DNA from: Siderastrea siderea
Taxonomy: Eukaryota > Cnidaria > Anthozoa > Scleractinia > Rhizangiidae
Direction of reading: 5' to 3'
Length of the DNA stretch: 64,000 nt
Assembly (NCBI GenBank): GCA_964030785.1
Contig: OZ034975.1
Coordinates: 18,523,142-18,587,141, forward strand
The stretch's first letter is position 1, and each line of letters starts with the position of its first letter. The notes under the pieces are model-generated. The model saw only the letters and a list, made by a program, of their open reading frames with translations, was not told where the DNA came from and ran no database searches. A program made the position numbers and the translations under genes. Shown piece after piece: positions 12,413-27,400 of this stretch.

Positions 12413-15400
12413 GTTGTTCTCATTTCTAATTTCTTCTTTAAGGACCTGTGTCCAGCGCACGGGGGGAAATTATGAAGGGCAGTATTGCTCACTTCTTGAC
12501 ACTCATACATACACTTTACATCATTACTAATTTCATTACAGAGTGCTATGCGGCACATCACATTAATTAGTTACGATACACAAACTGCAGACTAAGTACA
12601 AAAATTAATGCAGACTAAGACCAAAACAGTATATTACACTAAAACCGATATAATTTCAATCATAGAAGAAACAGCGCAGTCATGAGTCAAAAGTCACCAG
12701 AGTCAGTAGTGTTACAGCTACATGTACAAGAATGCCTATTCACAGTGATATGTCACTTTGTAAGCTCCTGTGTGCAGAAATGCAACAGTTGATGAAAAAA
12801 ATGGTCAAGAAACTTTATGTCTCAAGATGTGTTAGGAAACAATATTTACAGTGTGACTAAGGAGACCACGAAACCTTTAGAGTTATTTGTAGAATGTTCA
12901 CTGTGCAAGATCAAACCACAAGACAAAAACACAAACCAGAAATTTTAATTACCCTCATGGCTTGCAGTTTGTTCATCTTGTACATCTGATTGGTTCTCCT
13001 TCCCGACACAATAAACATTCCACAAATAATGTTATTGTAGTGTCCATGGTTTTCTTAGTTGAGTGTTTAAAGTTTGACTTTCACAACCTCCAAGTAAAAA
13101 TAAAAACCTTAAAATATTTGAATCTTGGCTAACCTTTCCCATTTTGGTATTTTGAATGTTGCAATCACGACAACAATTGGTCCAGCGAGAAACCTGAAAG
13201 AATAACTGCTTTTTAGAAAGCTATGAAATGAAATGGGAAAAAACAAAATAATTATTATAGGCAGTGAATTGCAATATTGTCAACTTGTATAATTTCAGCA
13301 TCACTCCTTTAAAGAATAAGTGTTGCATGGGGTATGCTTTTTGGTATGCTTTTGCTTTTGTTTGGCTGTGTTGTAACAAATTCAAGCTGGCTTAAATTCA
13401 GAGTAGATATTAAAATGTAAGCAGAAGTTCAAACCATTTTAATCACACCCTAAAATAAGAAACAGACCTGTACATCTATTTATTTATATATTTTGATTTT
13501 TTACTGAAGAATTGAATTCAAAGAATTAGCATTTAATTTGAAGAATTTACCAGTACAATATTTCGTTCTTTTTTCAAAACAGCCTTTAGAATTGACTGAT
13601 TCAATAAAATTAGTCAGGCATTCCTTGGTAGACATGTATGCATACTCTTGCCAATTACTTAATCAGTGCCTACTATCCTTTATGCTCTCGTGATAAAACA
13701 TTGAGAACACAAAGCTTACCATCCCGTGTAGAAAAACCAGAATGGGTAATAAAAATTGCACTTGTTAGGGAAATGCTTCAGAGTAAAGAACGTCCCATAA
13801 CAGAACCACAGCCAAGCCTGAAATGACATGATTATGGATTATAATCATCAGGGTTTATAAGTATAAATTATATAGTGTGGCATTGCAGGTTTATTGCATA
13901 AAACTATTGGGGCATACAGTAAAATTTGCAGTGGCACTATGAGCCCCAAAGTTTGTGCAAGGCCACTTCAAACCCAACACGCAAGTTTTTGGGAACATAA
14001 TAACAAATTATGATGATGATGATGATGACGATGATAACGCATGTACTGTATGTTGGAGCAAATTATAAAAAAGGTACATTTCCAAAAAAAGAAGATGACC
14101 GTGGAATGTTTTTTTCTTTTTGGTTAGAATCTGAATTTTTTTTCATAAGGACTTTTTTGGTGTACCCATCAAGGCTCCAGTTTGATTTATCATTTCAGTT
14201 ACACTACACTTCCAGTTATAGCCTGTTCCAGGCGTTCACATAGTGGAGCGCAAGCAAAAATTAAACATCGCACTCCACTATCTGAATGCCTGGAACAGGC
14301 TATTCCAGTTACAAAAAGGTTGCATGCAAATCTGGATGCTGCCTAAATCTTTAATGTCCTTTCTGTAAAAGGGATCCCAAATCCTACTGCGGTATAATTT
14401 CCCAACTTGAACCTTAAGAGGGAAAAGTATGCATGTTCCTTGCAAGTTTTTTAGGGAACTCTTTCAAAGTACACTTGAAAAAGACAAGGGTTAACTATTT
14501 TGGCTTTTTGCCAAACATATTTTTATGTAGGTTAAACGTTATTTTTTAATCAAATTAAATCAATGATTCAGGCTTTAACAGGTTAACATGAGACAATACT
14601 CACAATCACTCTCAGGACACAAATCCCAATGCCTGCTGCACTCTCATAGATATACAGAACTTGACCAGGGTCAAAAACCTTGACAAGAGAAAAAGACAGT
14701 TTATTATTGAACTTAATACTCTAGGATGCTGAAAATTTATCTCTGCGGTAGTGTAGTGACAGATTGGTTAATGTGTCAGACTTCCAGAATAAGGATCACA
14801 GGTTAGAGTCCTGGGGCCTGTTTCTTGAAAGTACCGGTAACTTTTCGGGCCTGGAGCTATATTTTCAAATCAAAGCTATAGAATGGTGGTGTAGCTTTTA
14901 GCACACAAACCAGCTTGATTTGTTTTGTTAACCTACAATTTACTGCTAAGCTTTAAAAAGCAACAAAATTTGATTCTTTAAGGCAAAACTTGTGCTCATA
15001 AAAAAGCTTTACGGGCCTGAGAAGTTATTGGGACTTCAAGAAATGGGCCCCTGGTCTTTGCATTAAAAATATTGTGATGCTTTGTTTGACAATAAAATTT
15101 GCTTTGCATTTTTTGGCTCTCTACCTAGGTGCAGAAAGAAATGCATACCAGCATAACATTGGGTTGTTCTAGAAAATAATTATCTACATCCACCTTATGG
15201 ACGGTCACTGGAAATTCTGAGGGGGTGGGAGTTTCAATAGCCAAAATTTTTTACAGGAAAGTGTGAAGCTTAACTGGAATTTCCAGAGGGTATGTGGGGG
15301 GGGGGGGGGGGATGAAGTTTCAAAACAAAAAATCTTCCAGGTGGGGCAGGGGACAGGTGACTAAACAGTTTCTGAAACAAACAACACATAAGAGATCAAA

Positions 15401-18400
15401 CCATCTTAAACTCATTCATAATTTGGTCAAGTTAAAATCATAAGCACAACAGTTTGGCAATTTTGTCTCTTCATTTTCTCATTAATTAGTGATTTGTTTG
15501 CAAAGAAATTCTGTGTAAAACAGTTGAGAGTGTTTCATCAGGATGTCCAACACCTCAAATTTTGCCCAACAAAATGCTGCTGAGCTTCATTTTTTAAAAC
15601 TCTCTTCTTGGCTGTTTCTTGTCTTTGATATTTCACTTACAAAATGCTGTGATGGACTAGATTTGATTTGCAGTTTTCAATCACCTTATATTTTATCCTT
15701 ACAAATATACCACTCCTTGATCAATTATACAGATCAGGAGAATTAAGGAAATAATTGATCAAAAATAACCATGCCCCAATGTTTATAATGCAAATTCTCC
15801 CAACTAGTATAGTACATAAGAACTGTATGGGAAACAGTGAGGAGAATATACATGTTAATGGCGGGACTTCAAGGGTTAAATGTTTAAAATGGAAATCCTC
15901 GATAATCATGTTTTGAACAACCCAGCCCAGAGCACAGAAATTTAAACTTTAGATCGCTGATTCACTAATGTTGTGGCAATATATTATACTCACAGCAGCT
16001 TCATAGAAGAAGAGGATGGCAAAACACACAGTGTACACAGTACCAAAGATACTGAGCTTGATTTGACCAGCAGAACTGATGCGCCCTCTGAAAACAAACC
16101 AGCCAATGATGGTGAGATTTATATCCACAGTTAATCCCTTCTTGCACATGCATTAGAGCCATTTTCAATGAGTATTCTCTGAATGGTCAGAAAAACTCCT
16201 GTCACTTTCTCAACCAGTCAGAAAGAAAACAAAGACCAATTTATTCTTACTTGCTCACATGCAATTTACTACACTTGATGCTAGTTTCATGTAATATATC
16301 AAACACGAGAAAGAGTGTTTCATCAGGATATCCAAACACCGAGGAGTGGGTTGAAAAAACGAGGCGCAGCCGAGTTTTTTTAACCGACTTCGAGGTGTTT
16401 GGATACCTGATGAAACACTCTTTCGAGTTTTTGATATGGCTTCTCAAACCATTCATAATTCTTGGAGAAATTCGAAGCAGAAGTTCGCAAAACTTTATGC
16501 TAATTAAGATCCGGTTTCCAAACCACCATCACGGTAGTGATTTCCTTTGTTTTCTCTTTATGAATTATTAATGAGTTTGAGAAGTACTGATTGGTTAATT
16601 GTATTAATTGCACCTGCCGTGATTAGCCAGAGTGATTTCCTTGGTTTTGGCTGTATGATGCTCTATTGAAAACTGCTCTATCATTATATTCCTTTATTAT
16701 GGCCCGACCTGAAAATACCGCTCAAGTTACCTTTTGATCACCCTCCACCGTTCTACTTGCTATAGTGAGTTTCTATTATAGTAATACCTATTTAGATGAC
16801 TAGGCCAGGAAAAAATAAAACAATAAAACTTAATTCACCTTAAAAATTAAAAAAGGAAATATTATTCCTTACGGCCATTCTGGTTATTGCAAGAGGTGTT
16901 TGTTTGATATTAAACCTCAGTAATTAACATTTTCTTGGGGTTATATTTCTGGGACTTTGACAACTACATGAACAGAATAGAGATTATCTGTTCAATTCAA
17001 GTGTGACTGTAATTAATCCTGAGTTTCTTGACAGTTTTCGTTTAAAGGTGAAGCCTGTAAGACTACATTAATGTTGAGATAATTTGCTTTTCCTTACCTT
17101 GTGACAGTCCATCCTTTTGCCATCAAAATTAACATGACTAGAAATATAACGTGTGACACAAAATGACTGCCACGGCCTATAATGAAACATGGCGCAAGAA
17201 ACAGTGTCAATAGAATGAGCACGCAGTTCATAGTCCATTTGATTTCATTGTGGCATAGGTAGAAATAACATCACAAACAAAACAAAAACACAAAGTGTTA
17301 CAAACAGTTCCCAATCACATTAAACCTTTTTTTAGGGGGGTGGGGTGGGGAGGGCTCCCACAAGCAAGTGCTGGGTTTTTCAATGGAAACCCTACAGGCT
17401 ACAAAAATCTCATTGTAAGTTGGTAAATTAGGGAGTAACGGGAATGGCTTGAATTCATATTCACATGTAAAAGGAACCAATTCTGTGAGTCATTTCACCT
17501 GAGTGATGAACAAATTTTAAAGTGAAATGAACCATCATTTCACAGTAAAAGTGATGGTTCATCCAATTTCATTTGGAATAACCATCTAAATTGTATGCAG
17601 TTATATGATATTAAATAAATCTTTAACTAAGTTACCAGCCCCAAGCTTAACAGTCTTGTCTTGTTAGCATTTTTTTTGTTAAGCAGTCAACAGTCCTGTT
17701 TACAAGTGCAGGCTCAGATGGCACGTCACCATCATGTTGTAGCCTGACACTCTTCCTTCGAGTCTTTTGGTATGTCTGTTAGCGGTTTATCTATGGAGCC
17801 TTTCCCCCTCCCACCCCTGCCCTCTTTTCTTCGTCCTTCCACTGATCCAATCAGTGTGATGGGTGCCTGGAATGGGGGCTCATGGCTGCATGGGTTGCAG
17901 GGTTTTGCCAGCCATAGGGGCGGTATTCTATCTAGGGGCTGGCTGGCCACAGTGGAAGCCCCTGGATGTGCCAGGCACCCACCTTCCACTTAGAGAGGCA
18001 GTTATTAATTGATGATTTCACAATTTCAAGCTCTGTTGGCAAATAATTATTATTAAATAACACCCACATAAACCGTTTATTGGCTTTCTGCAAGCCTCTT
18101 TGATTTCAGATTTCAATACTGTTCTGCATCTCATATACAAATGAAAAGGCAACCCACTTCTCACTGTGGTGTTTTCAGCCTTTATCAACCCTTAACTGAG
18201 TGTCCTACAACATGCTTTTCTTACATGTAATCAACCCATAGCAGTGGAGGGGGACAGGGGGGCAGTAGCCTGGCAGAAAAGGGGGCCGGGAGGTGTACGG
18301 GAGGCAGGGGAACAGGGGGCGGGAATTCAGCGGGAGAAATTGGGGAAAATTATGCAACATTATGCAAAATTTTGCAGTCAAGAAAGGGCAAACAGGTAAG

Positions 18401-21400
18401 AGCCAACAAAAGTAGGATGGGAAGCAGGATTTAAGGGTATGGTAGGCAGGAGGCTTAAACCCCCCTGTCCCCCCTCCCCCACACACACACATAGCAAATT
18501 TTTGTAAGACTCATCTCAGCAATCTTGTGTCAAAATATCCAATATAAAGTTACCATGTTAATTTTAAAGGCATTACAAAATTTGTTATTTAATATTAAAT
18601 GCACCATGAGCTATACATACCTACTACTTTAATTCCGTATGTTTCATATCCACTTTTTCCAAATTTGTCATAGTATATGAGGTAGAACATTAAGCTTATA
18701 ACTGGAAAAGAAAACAGTAATACAAGTAAATTAAACTGAATGATTTCCTTGCTTTCTCGCCCTACTATAAAAATCAAATTGAAAAGAACAAATGAGAAGA
18801 AATGAGTGGGGACAATTCAGCCTAGTTCTAGTAATATCATCAGTGTTTTTTCCCTGGAAGCAACACGCCTTCAAATTTGGTGTTTTCACTCCACTGACAA
18901 GGCACCAACCACTATTTCGATTTTCATGTGACATCTGGTTTTATTTTATCACTGATGCCCTACGCTTCCTGCTTTCTGGGTGTTACTAAAATGAGTGACG
19001 CAGTAACAAGTAATAAGAAAACAAGAAACGGGAAAAATTTTCCAAGGGTAAAACATAGAAAATGTTTTCTATTCATTTTTTTTATTTGCTTTCAATTTGT
19101 TTCCTATTTTTTACCCTTGAAAAATTTTTCCTGTTACTTGTTTTCTCGTTACTGAATTACTTGTTTTAGTAACACCCATGTTCCCTAAGTGCTTAATGAC
19201 AATTGCCATTGACGTTTAAATGTTTTGTAAGACATGCTACCAGTACTTCATTTGGAACTGGGGTCTTTTTGTATTAGTATAAATTCAACACATACACAAC
19301 ACCCCAGTTATAATGTCCAATGGGCTTTCTTATTAATTTTCTTCTTATTTCTTCTTCCTTTCCTCCACTTTGGGATCCTCATTCCCACAGTGCTGGAAAT
19401 AAATGGTAGACACCAGACATTCTAAGACCAAACTTCTGAAATGTCCAGCCAGTTTTAAAAATTTCTGTGACAAAGTGCCTGTGCACAAACATGGCCAAGA
19501 TTTTGTCTACAAGATCTTGTTACCTGGTCATTTGTACCAAAAATGCATTCAGAATAAGAAGTCAAACTGTTCTACCTTTGTTTTGCCACAAAACGCCTCC
19601 TTGACTTCAGTTAAGTTGAATTAAAAATTGCCACACTGTATTACCCCACAATGCATATTTACAAAAACTATTTCACTCCCACTTCACTGTTACATTTATC
19701 AGAAAACAGGTCAGAAAATTGACAACCACTGCAGCAATTTTGGGCCGCCACTGATTTTTCTACTCACCAGCACTGTTATGGCTGTGGAGAAGAGTGGTCA
19801 TTTTACATGTAGAAAAGACAACTAAGTCTTCTTACCTTCAAAGGTAACTGAAGCCATAAATAACTTGTATGAAAAGTGAAAGAGTCTCCGAGACGCTAGT
19901 ATTTCTGCAATGTATATAAGTAACAAATTGAAACGATTAACAAAAATTAAACAACTTTAATTTAACTAAAATTCAACAACTTTAAAAGTAATTGTAGCCT
20001 ATAAATCCTGATATGCACATGAGCTGTTCAAATTAGAAAATTAAAATTAAAATGATTTTTTAGATTAAATATGCTGTAAAAGGTGATTCTACATTGAGTC
20101 TGAGGATAAAGTCCTAAAGTATGACCATTCAAATAAAAGCTACTGAGCAGTTCTTTCCAGTGTATATTAAACCAACACATCCAAATTCCGATTCGATCTT
20201 GGAGGTGTCTCTAATTAGCATTATGTGCAACATACCATTGACACCTAAATAAAGTGATTTATTTTTCATTTTTTTTGATAATTTAATATTATATGCTTTA
20301 CAAGTTAGTTCTTACTTTTGAGTCTGTGGATAAAATCAAAAGCTACACAAGTTACACTAGTACTGGTGCTTTCCTGTGGTAACTTGTTAATTATGATGTT
20401 CAAGGTGGTTTTTACATTTGAGTCTGTACATGAAATTCTAATGAGGTCATTCAAATGAAAGATACTCTATTTTAGCAACATTTTCTTGCACGGCTGAGGT
20501 GATTGTAACTTTTGAGTCCATGGGAGGTTGGTTCTCCTATTAAATACAAACCGTAACCATTAAGCAGAATGTTTATGTGATGCTTCTTCCTACATACTTG
20601 ATTGATTAAGTTGCTTTAGAACTCTTTTCACCGAACTGCTTGAATAGCATAACATTATACATGTATGAAGATAATTTGGTCATTACTCTTGGGAATGCTG
20701 GTATCTTGAGTTAAAAATTACTGACAAATAAGAGTTTCTTACTTGCTACGTAGGCAGAAAGTAGCCATATAATGATAAATACAACAAAGAAACCTATATC
20801 CATTGGAAGAATATCTGTAGGAAAAAAAAAAGGAATTGAAGGAAGCCATTAGAATATTAAGGGTGAAGCACTTTTGAAAACTGCAAGAAGGCAGGTAGCA
20901 GCCTAATGTAACAAAACTGCTGCATTAGGCAACAGTTTTGACAGCATGCTGATTCTACACAGTTCACTTAGAGGCAAACATTTCCCTTGGAAATAAAGTA
21001 TGACAATTTTAAGTGGCCACCGAAAAACCACAAATTTATCTTAAAAAATACATACATCGCTCATCTGCTGAAAAGTGTTTTCCCCAGTAGTTTTCACCAT
21101 TTGTCATCTCTAGTCTGTACTTTATTAGAAGTCCCTGAAAATAAAAAACATGTTATGCAACAGCATTAAAACTTATACTACATTATCATTTTTACACCTT
21201 TCAAACATTTACTCCTCATACTTGGATCGTTTGTTGCCTCTAAGTTAGAAATCTTCACTTCACATGTTGTACAACTGGCAACTACCTAAAGTAACGTTGC
21301 ATTTGAAAACAAATAATTGATACCATACAATTCTTTTGGTATTTTATTGTTTTTACTGCAATGCTTGGGTTTTGATATAACAGTTTACTTAAATCAATAT

Positions 21401-24400
21401 TAAAGGAAAGAGTCACTAATGGCACAAAACATGCACACACACATGCAGTCTCAAACATAGACACATTGCTTTACACCTTACTTTGAAAAGTATTAAAAAA
21501 GCCCAGACACAAGTGAATAAAAAATTGTTTCAAGCCTAGTAGGAAGCATGGCTTGAAAGAAAAATTCCCACACATGCCTGATGTGCATGACAAAATGGTC
21601 AAACCCAGGAAGACATTTCAAAAAAAATATTCAATGCAGGGCCATAGCCAGAAAAAAATTATGACTGAGGCAATGTCCATGGTCAAATTCTCTTCCTACG
21701 TATTTAGGGTGTTAAACGAAACAAATGACTGAGAAAACAAAAAATTTCACTGAGGCAAGTGCCTCAGTTTTTCTCATACTGGCTACAGCCCTGCAACGGA
21801 GAGTAATCACAAAGGACTTAGCTGTTTTCTCAAGCATGTGCACGACAACAATATGGCAAATTCAAGCTCAGCCACTATGTACATATAAGTGAAACAGTGT
21901 GAATGCTAATATTATCAATGAACATAATCTTACCTTAGGTGATTCACAGTTACTGAGTGCTATATACCACCATCTCTCACGATCTGACTTGAAACGCCGA
22001 TCCCCTAAAAACGACCACAATTACCAGAACAAGTTAACCAGCTATGTACCAGTACTAAATGTACAAATATTAATGCACAACAATTTCTCAGAAAAAATGT
22101 CCAAAAACAAAATATGAATGCTGGTTATAACAATAGGAAGTTGTTTCTAAGAAGGGGGATCATGATACAATCACTGTAAGAAACAAGTGACAAACAATTA
22201 AGCCGTGGAGGAGGATACTGAGGTTTTAAGTGATAAGGAGGTGTGAATGATTTCTTTTAATTTAACATGTGCAACTGTGGAACTTTTTGGGGTTTAAATT
22301 TTTGCTCAGTACTTTTTGGATAGTCATATTCTAGCAAGAAATTTTGGGGATTTTAAGTTTAAGGTTATAATACATTCATGAACTTTCTGGCACTGACTGT
22401 GAATTGTAAAACAACGTTTACAAACAAAACTTGGTTATTTCCAGTCTTGACTCTGGGTATTTTTTGAAAATGAAAAGGCATGGTATTTTTTGCTGGGGGA
22501 GGGGGGGGGGGGAGGGGGACACAGGTGGTTTTTGGCTGATGGCTATTTGTTTAGTAGTCAGGTTTTGACTCACAAGCCTGGGGGGGGGAGGTACTCACTC
22601 AGGTGTATTAGTAATGGCCATGGGGAGGTGCAAAGGCCTTTCTGGGGTTTGAAATTAGATATTAGCACCTTTTTTGGGTTAGAAATTTTCTAGTGGACTT
22701 CCTTGGGTTGAAAGATTTTGCCAGTACTTTGTTGCCCCCGCAGGGTTTTGGCCCAGAGGCCAAAACCCGAGGAGGCAGAATTGAAGTCCCCACATACTGT
22801 AATCGTGAAAATTGTTGTATACCAGATGAAATCTCGACTTGAACAAAGGTGAGGTGCGCATGGTGCTGTCGGAAAACCGCAATATTTAAGCAAGCTAAAC
22901 GAAGCGAAGTGTGGACGTCAAATAGATTTTACAAGACTTGAGTAAACGCTACAGTACGGTACATGTTGTTTTAAATGTTGATTTGCCTTTCAAAAATTGT
23001 TTAACTGATCGTTTTATCCAGGTTGCTATGATTTTTGCAATTTTGTTCACAAAGCGGCTCCAATTTTGATCAACTCGTCGTCACTAACTGCACTATTAAA
23101 GTCATGTCTGCAAGAGTTACATGCGTGTGTCCATGCACACAAGAAAATCTAGAGTTTTTCGCTACTAAAAGCAAATGTATTGTTTATTTGAATACAACTC
23201 TTGGCTGGAAAACCTTTTTTGTTGATTATTCTGTCCATTTTACATAAGTGATGGTGAGATTTACGAAGCAACATAACGTTTTGTAAACACGGACTAATTT
23301 GCATAAACGAGTTGAAATTTGATATACAACAACCTGTGGGAATGGGAAATTTCAGCAATTTTCATTTTCATGGCTGTTTTCTGCCTAATGCTTGATACGT
23401 AACCATAGGATATTTTAAATTCACTTGAGTAGACAAAATTTATTTTATGCGAAACTCGTGAGTCAATGGGTTAAGTAATTGTTGCATTTCTGTACGTTTA
23501 AAAAATACATTTTCAGCTAGCTGTGCATGTTCTTTATTATATTATTTGTATTTGTATTTCTTAAACTGAAGGGAAGTGAACGAGCAATGGATACACTAAA
23601 TACAAAGCGTGAAACACAAATAGTCAAGTCCAGTGTAGTTGACATTCCCTGGGCAAACTCCTTCAACAAACTTTAATTGTTGCCTTGTTCCGTTTTTATA
23701 AACATTTTAAAAAACCGTTTCAGTTGTGCAAGTCTTGACAGCAATACATGTATATTTTGTTATTTGTTTGTGCTTATTTTACCTTGACATTATTAATAAA
23801 ATTATAGAAAAGTGGGGGCAGCTGTAGTGACAACTATTACTAGTTTAGGGTTAATGAAAAGTGTGCATATACCTCAGGGTTCAGTTTCATTTACAACATA
23901 AAGAAAGAAGGGTGGAAGTGTAAACTATCTCAGATTCTCTTGGTTTTTAATGTGCAGAATAATTTTTTTTTGGGGGGGGGGGGGGGCTTTTCCACTGTAC
24001 CATTGGACTTTTTATGGGTGCAGTTATAGGCTAATGGAACTTTTTTGGGTATAAGAATTTGGTCTCATTCACACCTTCCACTTACTAACATACTTGGGTT
24101 GACCCTCCTGGGATCACAAGGACTTTCACCAGCTGAAATATTTGCCTCATTGGTACCTCTCCATCTCATTTGATCCTTTAAGCCCCAATATTAGTGACAA
24201 GCATCTCATTTCTCTTTACAGAATTACTACTTGATCAAACATATACAGATCACGAGAATAACGAAAATGATCACCAAAGATAAAATGTCTTGATTTTTAA
24301 TCAAATTCTCCTAACTGACAACATAAGAAATATATGAAGAATAGTCAGGAGAATATGGAAGAATAGTCAGGAGAATATGGAAGAATAGTCAGGAGAATAT

Positions 24401-27400
24401 GGATGTTAATATGGATGTTAATATTGGGGCTTAAGGGGTTAAACCCAAGTATCCTGAGAATGAAGAACAACTGCCCATCTTCCATGGAAAATAATCATTC
24501 CTACCATCACAAATGAGAGTATCTACACCAAGCGATTCCTGCTTTCTGCATCCAGACCAAATGTAATTGGTTGTGAGGTTAATAACTTGGTTATTTCCTC
24601 TGTACACTTTGTCTTCTCTATCAATGCATTTCTGTCAATTAAAAACAAAGATATGCATTGAGGGGGCTATTTAACATTCAGCGACATCTGACAGTTAATG
24701 GCTATCCTGCACAATAATTATCACTATTGCTAATTTCTTCCTTGTATTTAATCTTAAGTTGAAAATTGTAATTTTAAATTGTCTGTCATGATACAATATG
24801 GGCAGATAAAGTTTGCACCGACTTCAACAAACTGAATATCTGAAATCCTGAAAACCTGGCAACAATTTGGTATGGCATGTCTCTTTTTCGGGAGTTAAAG
24901 GTTTCCATGGCAACCACGTTTTCATGATAATCAGCATTTCGTGAATTAAGCAGTTGAATTTATTTCTGAATCGGCATTTTTTCAGTACTGAAAAGTTGTT
25001 AATTAAATTCAGTTTTGACATCCCGTGGGTATCGTGCATGTGCTTGCCAATTGAAGAATTCAAAGAACTGTGTTTGGCAACAAGTTGATGCAGGTGTCGG
25101 TTGGTATAACCGACATACACCATATCGCATAGACCACATTTAAATAAATACACAATGCATTGTTGGCTGATGATTTTTGGTTTCGGTTCCCTTGTTTTTA
25201 ACACGCCTCCAATTTTTTGGCTCGTGAACACAGGTTGCAGACGCACACCAATTTTGCTACTCAAGGACTGTAGCTGTTTCCTTGCACCGTCAGCTGATCT
25301 TTGATCCTTAAATGGGATGGTGATCATGATGGGTTCCTCACTACAATTTTCCTTTGGCACACTAGACCTGCTGTCAATGGCTTGGTTGTTTAAGAATCTC
25401 TTAATTATTGAATCGGTTAGGTTTGTTGGATAGCGGAGTTGTGTAAAGGTGGTCTTAAGAGTCTCACACTCCTCGGTAAACGCTTTCCATGTTGACGACA
25501 GTCGATATGCTCTGTAAAGCATCGTTTTTAACAGACCGACCTTGTAGCGGTGGTCAACGTGGCTGATGTAATGCAGGTAGAGCCCAGTGTTCATTGCCTG
25601 TCTGTAGACCCTTGTACTAAGTGTTGTGCCGTTCTTTGAAAGGCTCATTCCCAGGAAAGGAAGAGTGCTGTCTGTGGCAGTTTCCATGGCAAAATTTAAC
25701 GAGGGGTGTTTGGAGTTTAAAACATCAAGAGGTGAACCCATGGCCATGCTGTCAGTTTGCTCATGAAGCTGACCGTCAAACTGGAAGAGCTGGTCTTTCA
25801 CTGCTACTTCCAGGAGTTCAGTTAGTTGCTCTTTCTTCAATTTCGTGTTCCAGAAAGTATCCATACCCCCCCCCCCCCTCACGGAAGGTCACTGGAAATT
25901 CTGAGGGGGTGGGGGGGTTCAAAGGCAGAAATTTCTGAGGGGAGTGGTGGGTTCATAGGAAGCTCCTTTTCCAGAGGGTGAAGAAACATGAAAAAATTGA
26001 AAGCAATGCACGATTGATCCCAAGCACGAAGTAATACTTAGAATACGCAGGCTGTTTTGACCTTCAAAACTTTGCAAATATGTTGACCGAAATGCCAAAT
26101 TTTGCGACTTTGATTTGTATGAAATTTCGGTAGACCTGATTTGCATATTCGCGTTTACAGAAAATTGCATGTCTCCTTGGCCTTTGGTGAATATTGCCCT
26201 GTTTTCAATCCTTTCAATGGGAATGTATTTGTTAAACAGCAAAGTTGTTTAAAGAAATACAAAAACATTTTTATCGCGCAATCCATCAAAGGGTTTTCAA
26301 CCACTGTTCACTGGATATCATCGAGATAGAATTGTTGCATTACATAAACAGTGAGGCTCATAATTTGAAAAGGTCAGATTTCATGTGTTAAAAGCAGCCT
26401 TCACACGTCAAATTAACTGTTGGCCAACTTGTGTTGGCAAACTCAAATTGGTGCGTGTGAATGACACAACAACATGTTGGCAAACTGTTGGTGAAAAATA
26501 GAACTTGTCTCCATTCTCGCCAACTTTTCGCCAACAGTTTGCCAACATGTTGTGTCATTCACACGCACCAATTTGAGTTTGCCAACAAGAGTTGGCCAAC
26601 ATTAGTTTGACGTGTGAAGGCCGCTTTATGCAAATTTGATGCGTTTTTGAACTGAAACTAAAAGTTCAACCTATATTAGCTATTTCTTACAAATTCTTTT
26701 ACAGTTGTCATTATCTTTGAGTTTCCATTTGAGCTTCTTACTATTTCAATTTTAAACAAAGGATAAAATGCGGGAAGAAAGGTTTGATTTGTTATCCCTC
26801 TGTGACTCACGGTATGCAAATTCACTTGTGCATAATCCCAGGAAAAAAGCTGCTAATTTACTCTAATTCTCTTTGGAACATCATGACCGTCGATTTTTAG
26901 ACTAAGTGTAATTTACGTTCAACAGTTTCGCTTTTGACGGCAGGTTTGAGTGTGGCAAACAATTTCAATCCTCAAAATTTTAGCTTCGTTGTTTACATCG
27001 CATTCGGCGTGCGAATTATTCGCGGCAACCCTCGGCACCAACGTTAATAGAACGTTACAACACTCAGTTTAAACAAATTTTTGTGTAAAACATAGAACAT
27101 TTCAAACTGGATAGCAAACATGCAAATAGTATAGAACAATAACAAAGTGTTATATGTGGAAAATGGATGTTATAATAGTAAATGTTACAACAAAAACCAT
27201 GTTCGCGTAACATGGAAATTCCTGGGAGAAGGTGGGGTCATCAAAGACCCCCTTGGAACGGATATTCCTAAGGGGTGGGGGGGGGGGGGGGCTACAAACC
27301 AAAAACCTTCCGTGGGAGGGGTATGGATATTTTCTGGAACTACACATTGAAGCCCGTGAGTCTTATTGAACCAATCGTTTGTAAATGCTTTGTTTGCTAA

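Noticed and set aside
12336..12561. frames with long Leu or Ile runs on both strands
   Set aside because: They are translations of the ATT microsatellite.
17732..17993. overlapping plus and minus frames of 73-85 codons
   Set aside because: They lie in a TMEM145-like intron over a partly inverted GGTGCCTGG / CCAGGCACC sequence, with no domain in either frame.
24336..24403. regularly repeated 22-bp unit resembling a CRISPR array
   Set aside because: The units are contiguous with no spacers, and the genome is eukaryotic. It is a minisatellite inside a TIR element.
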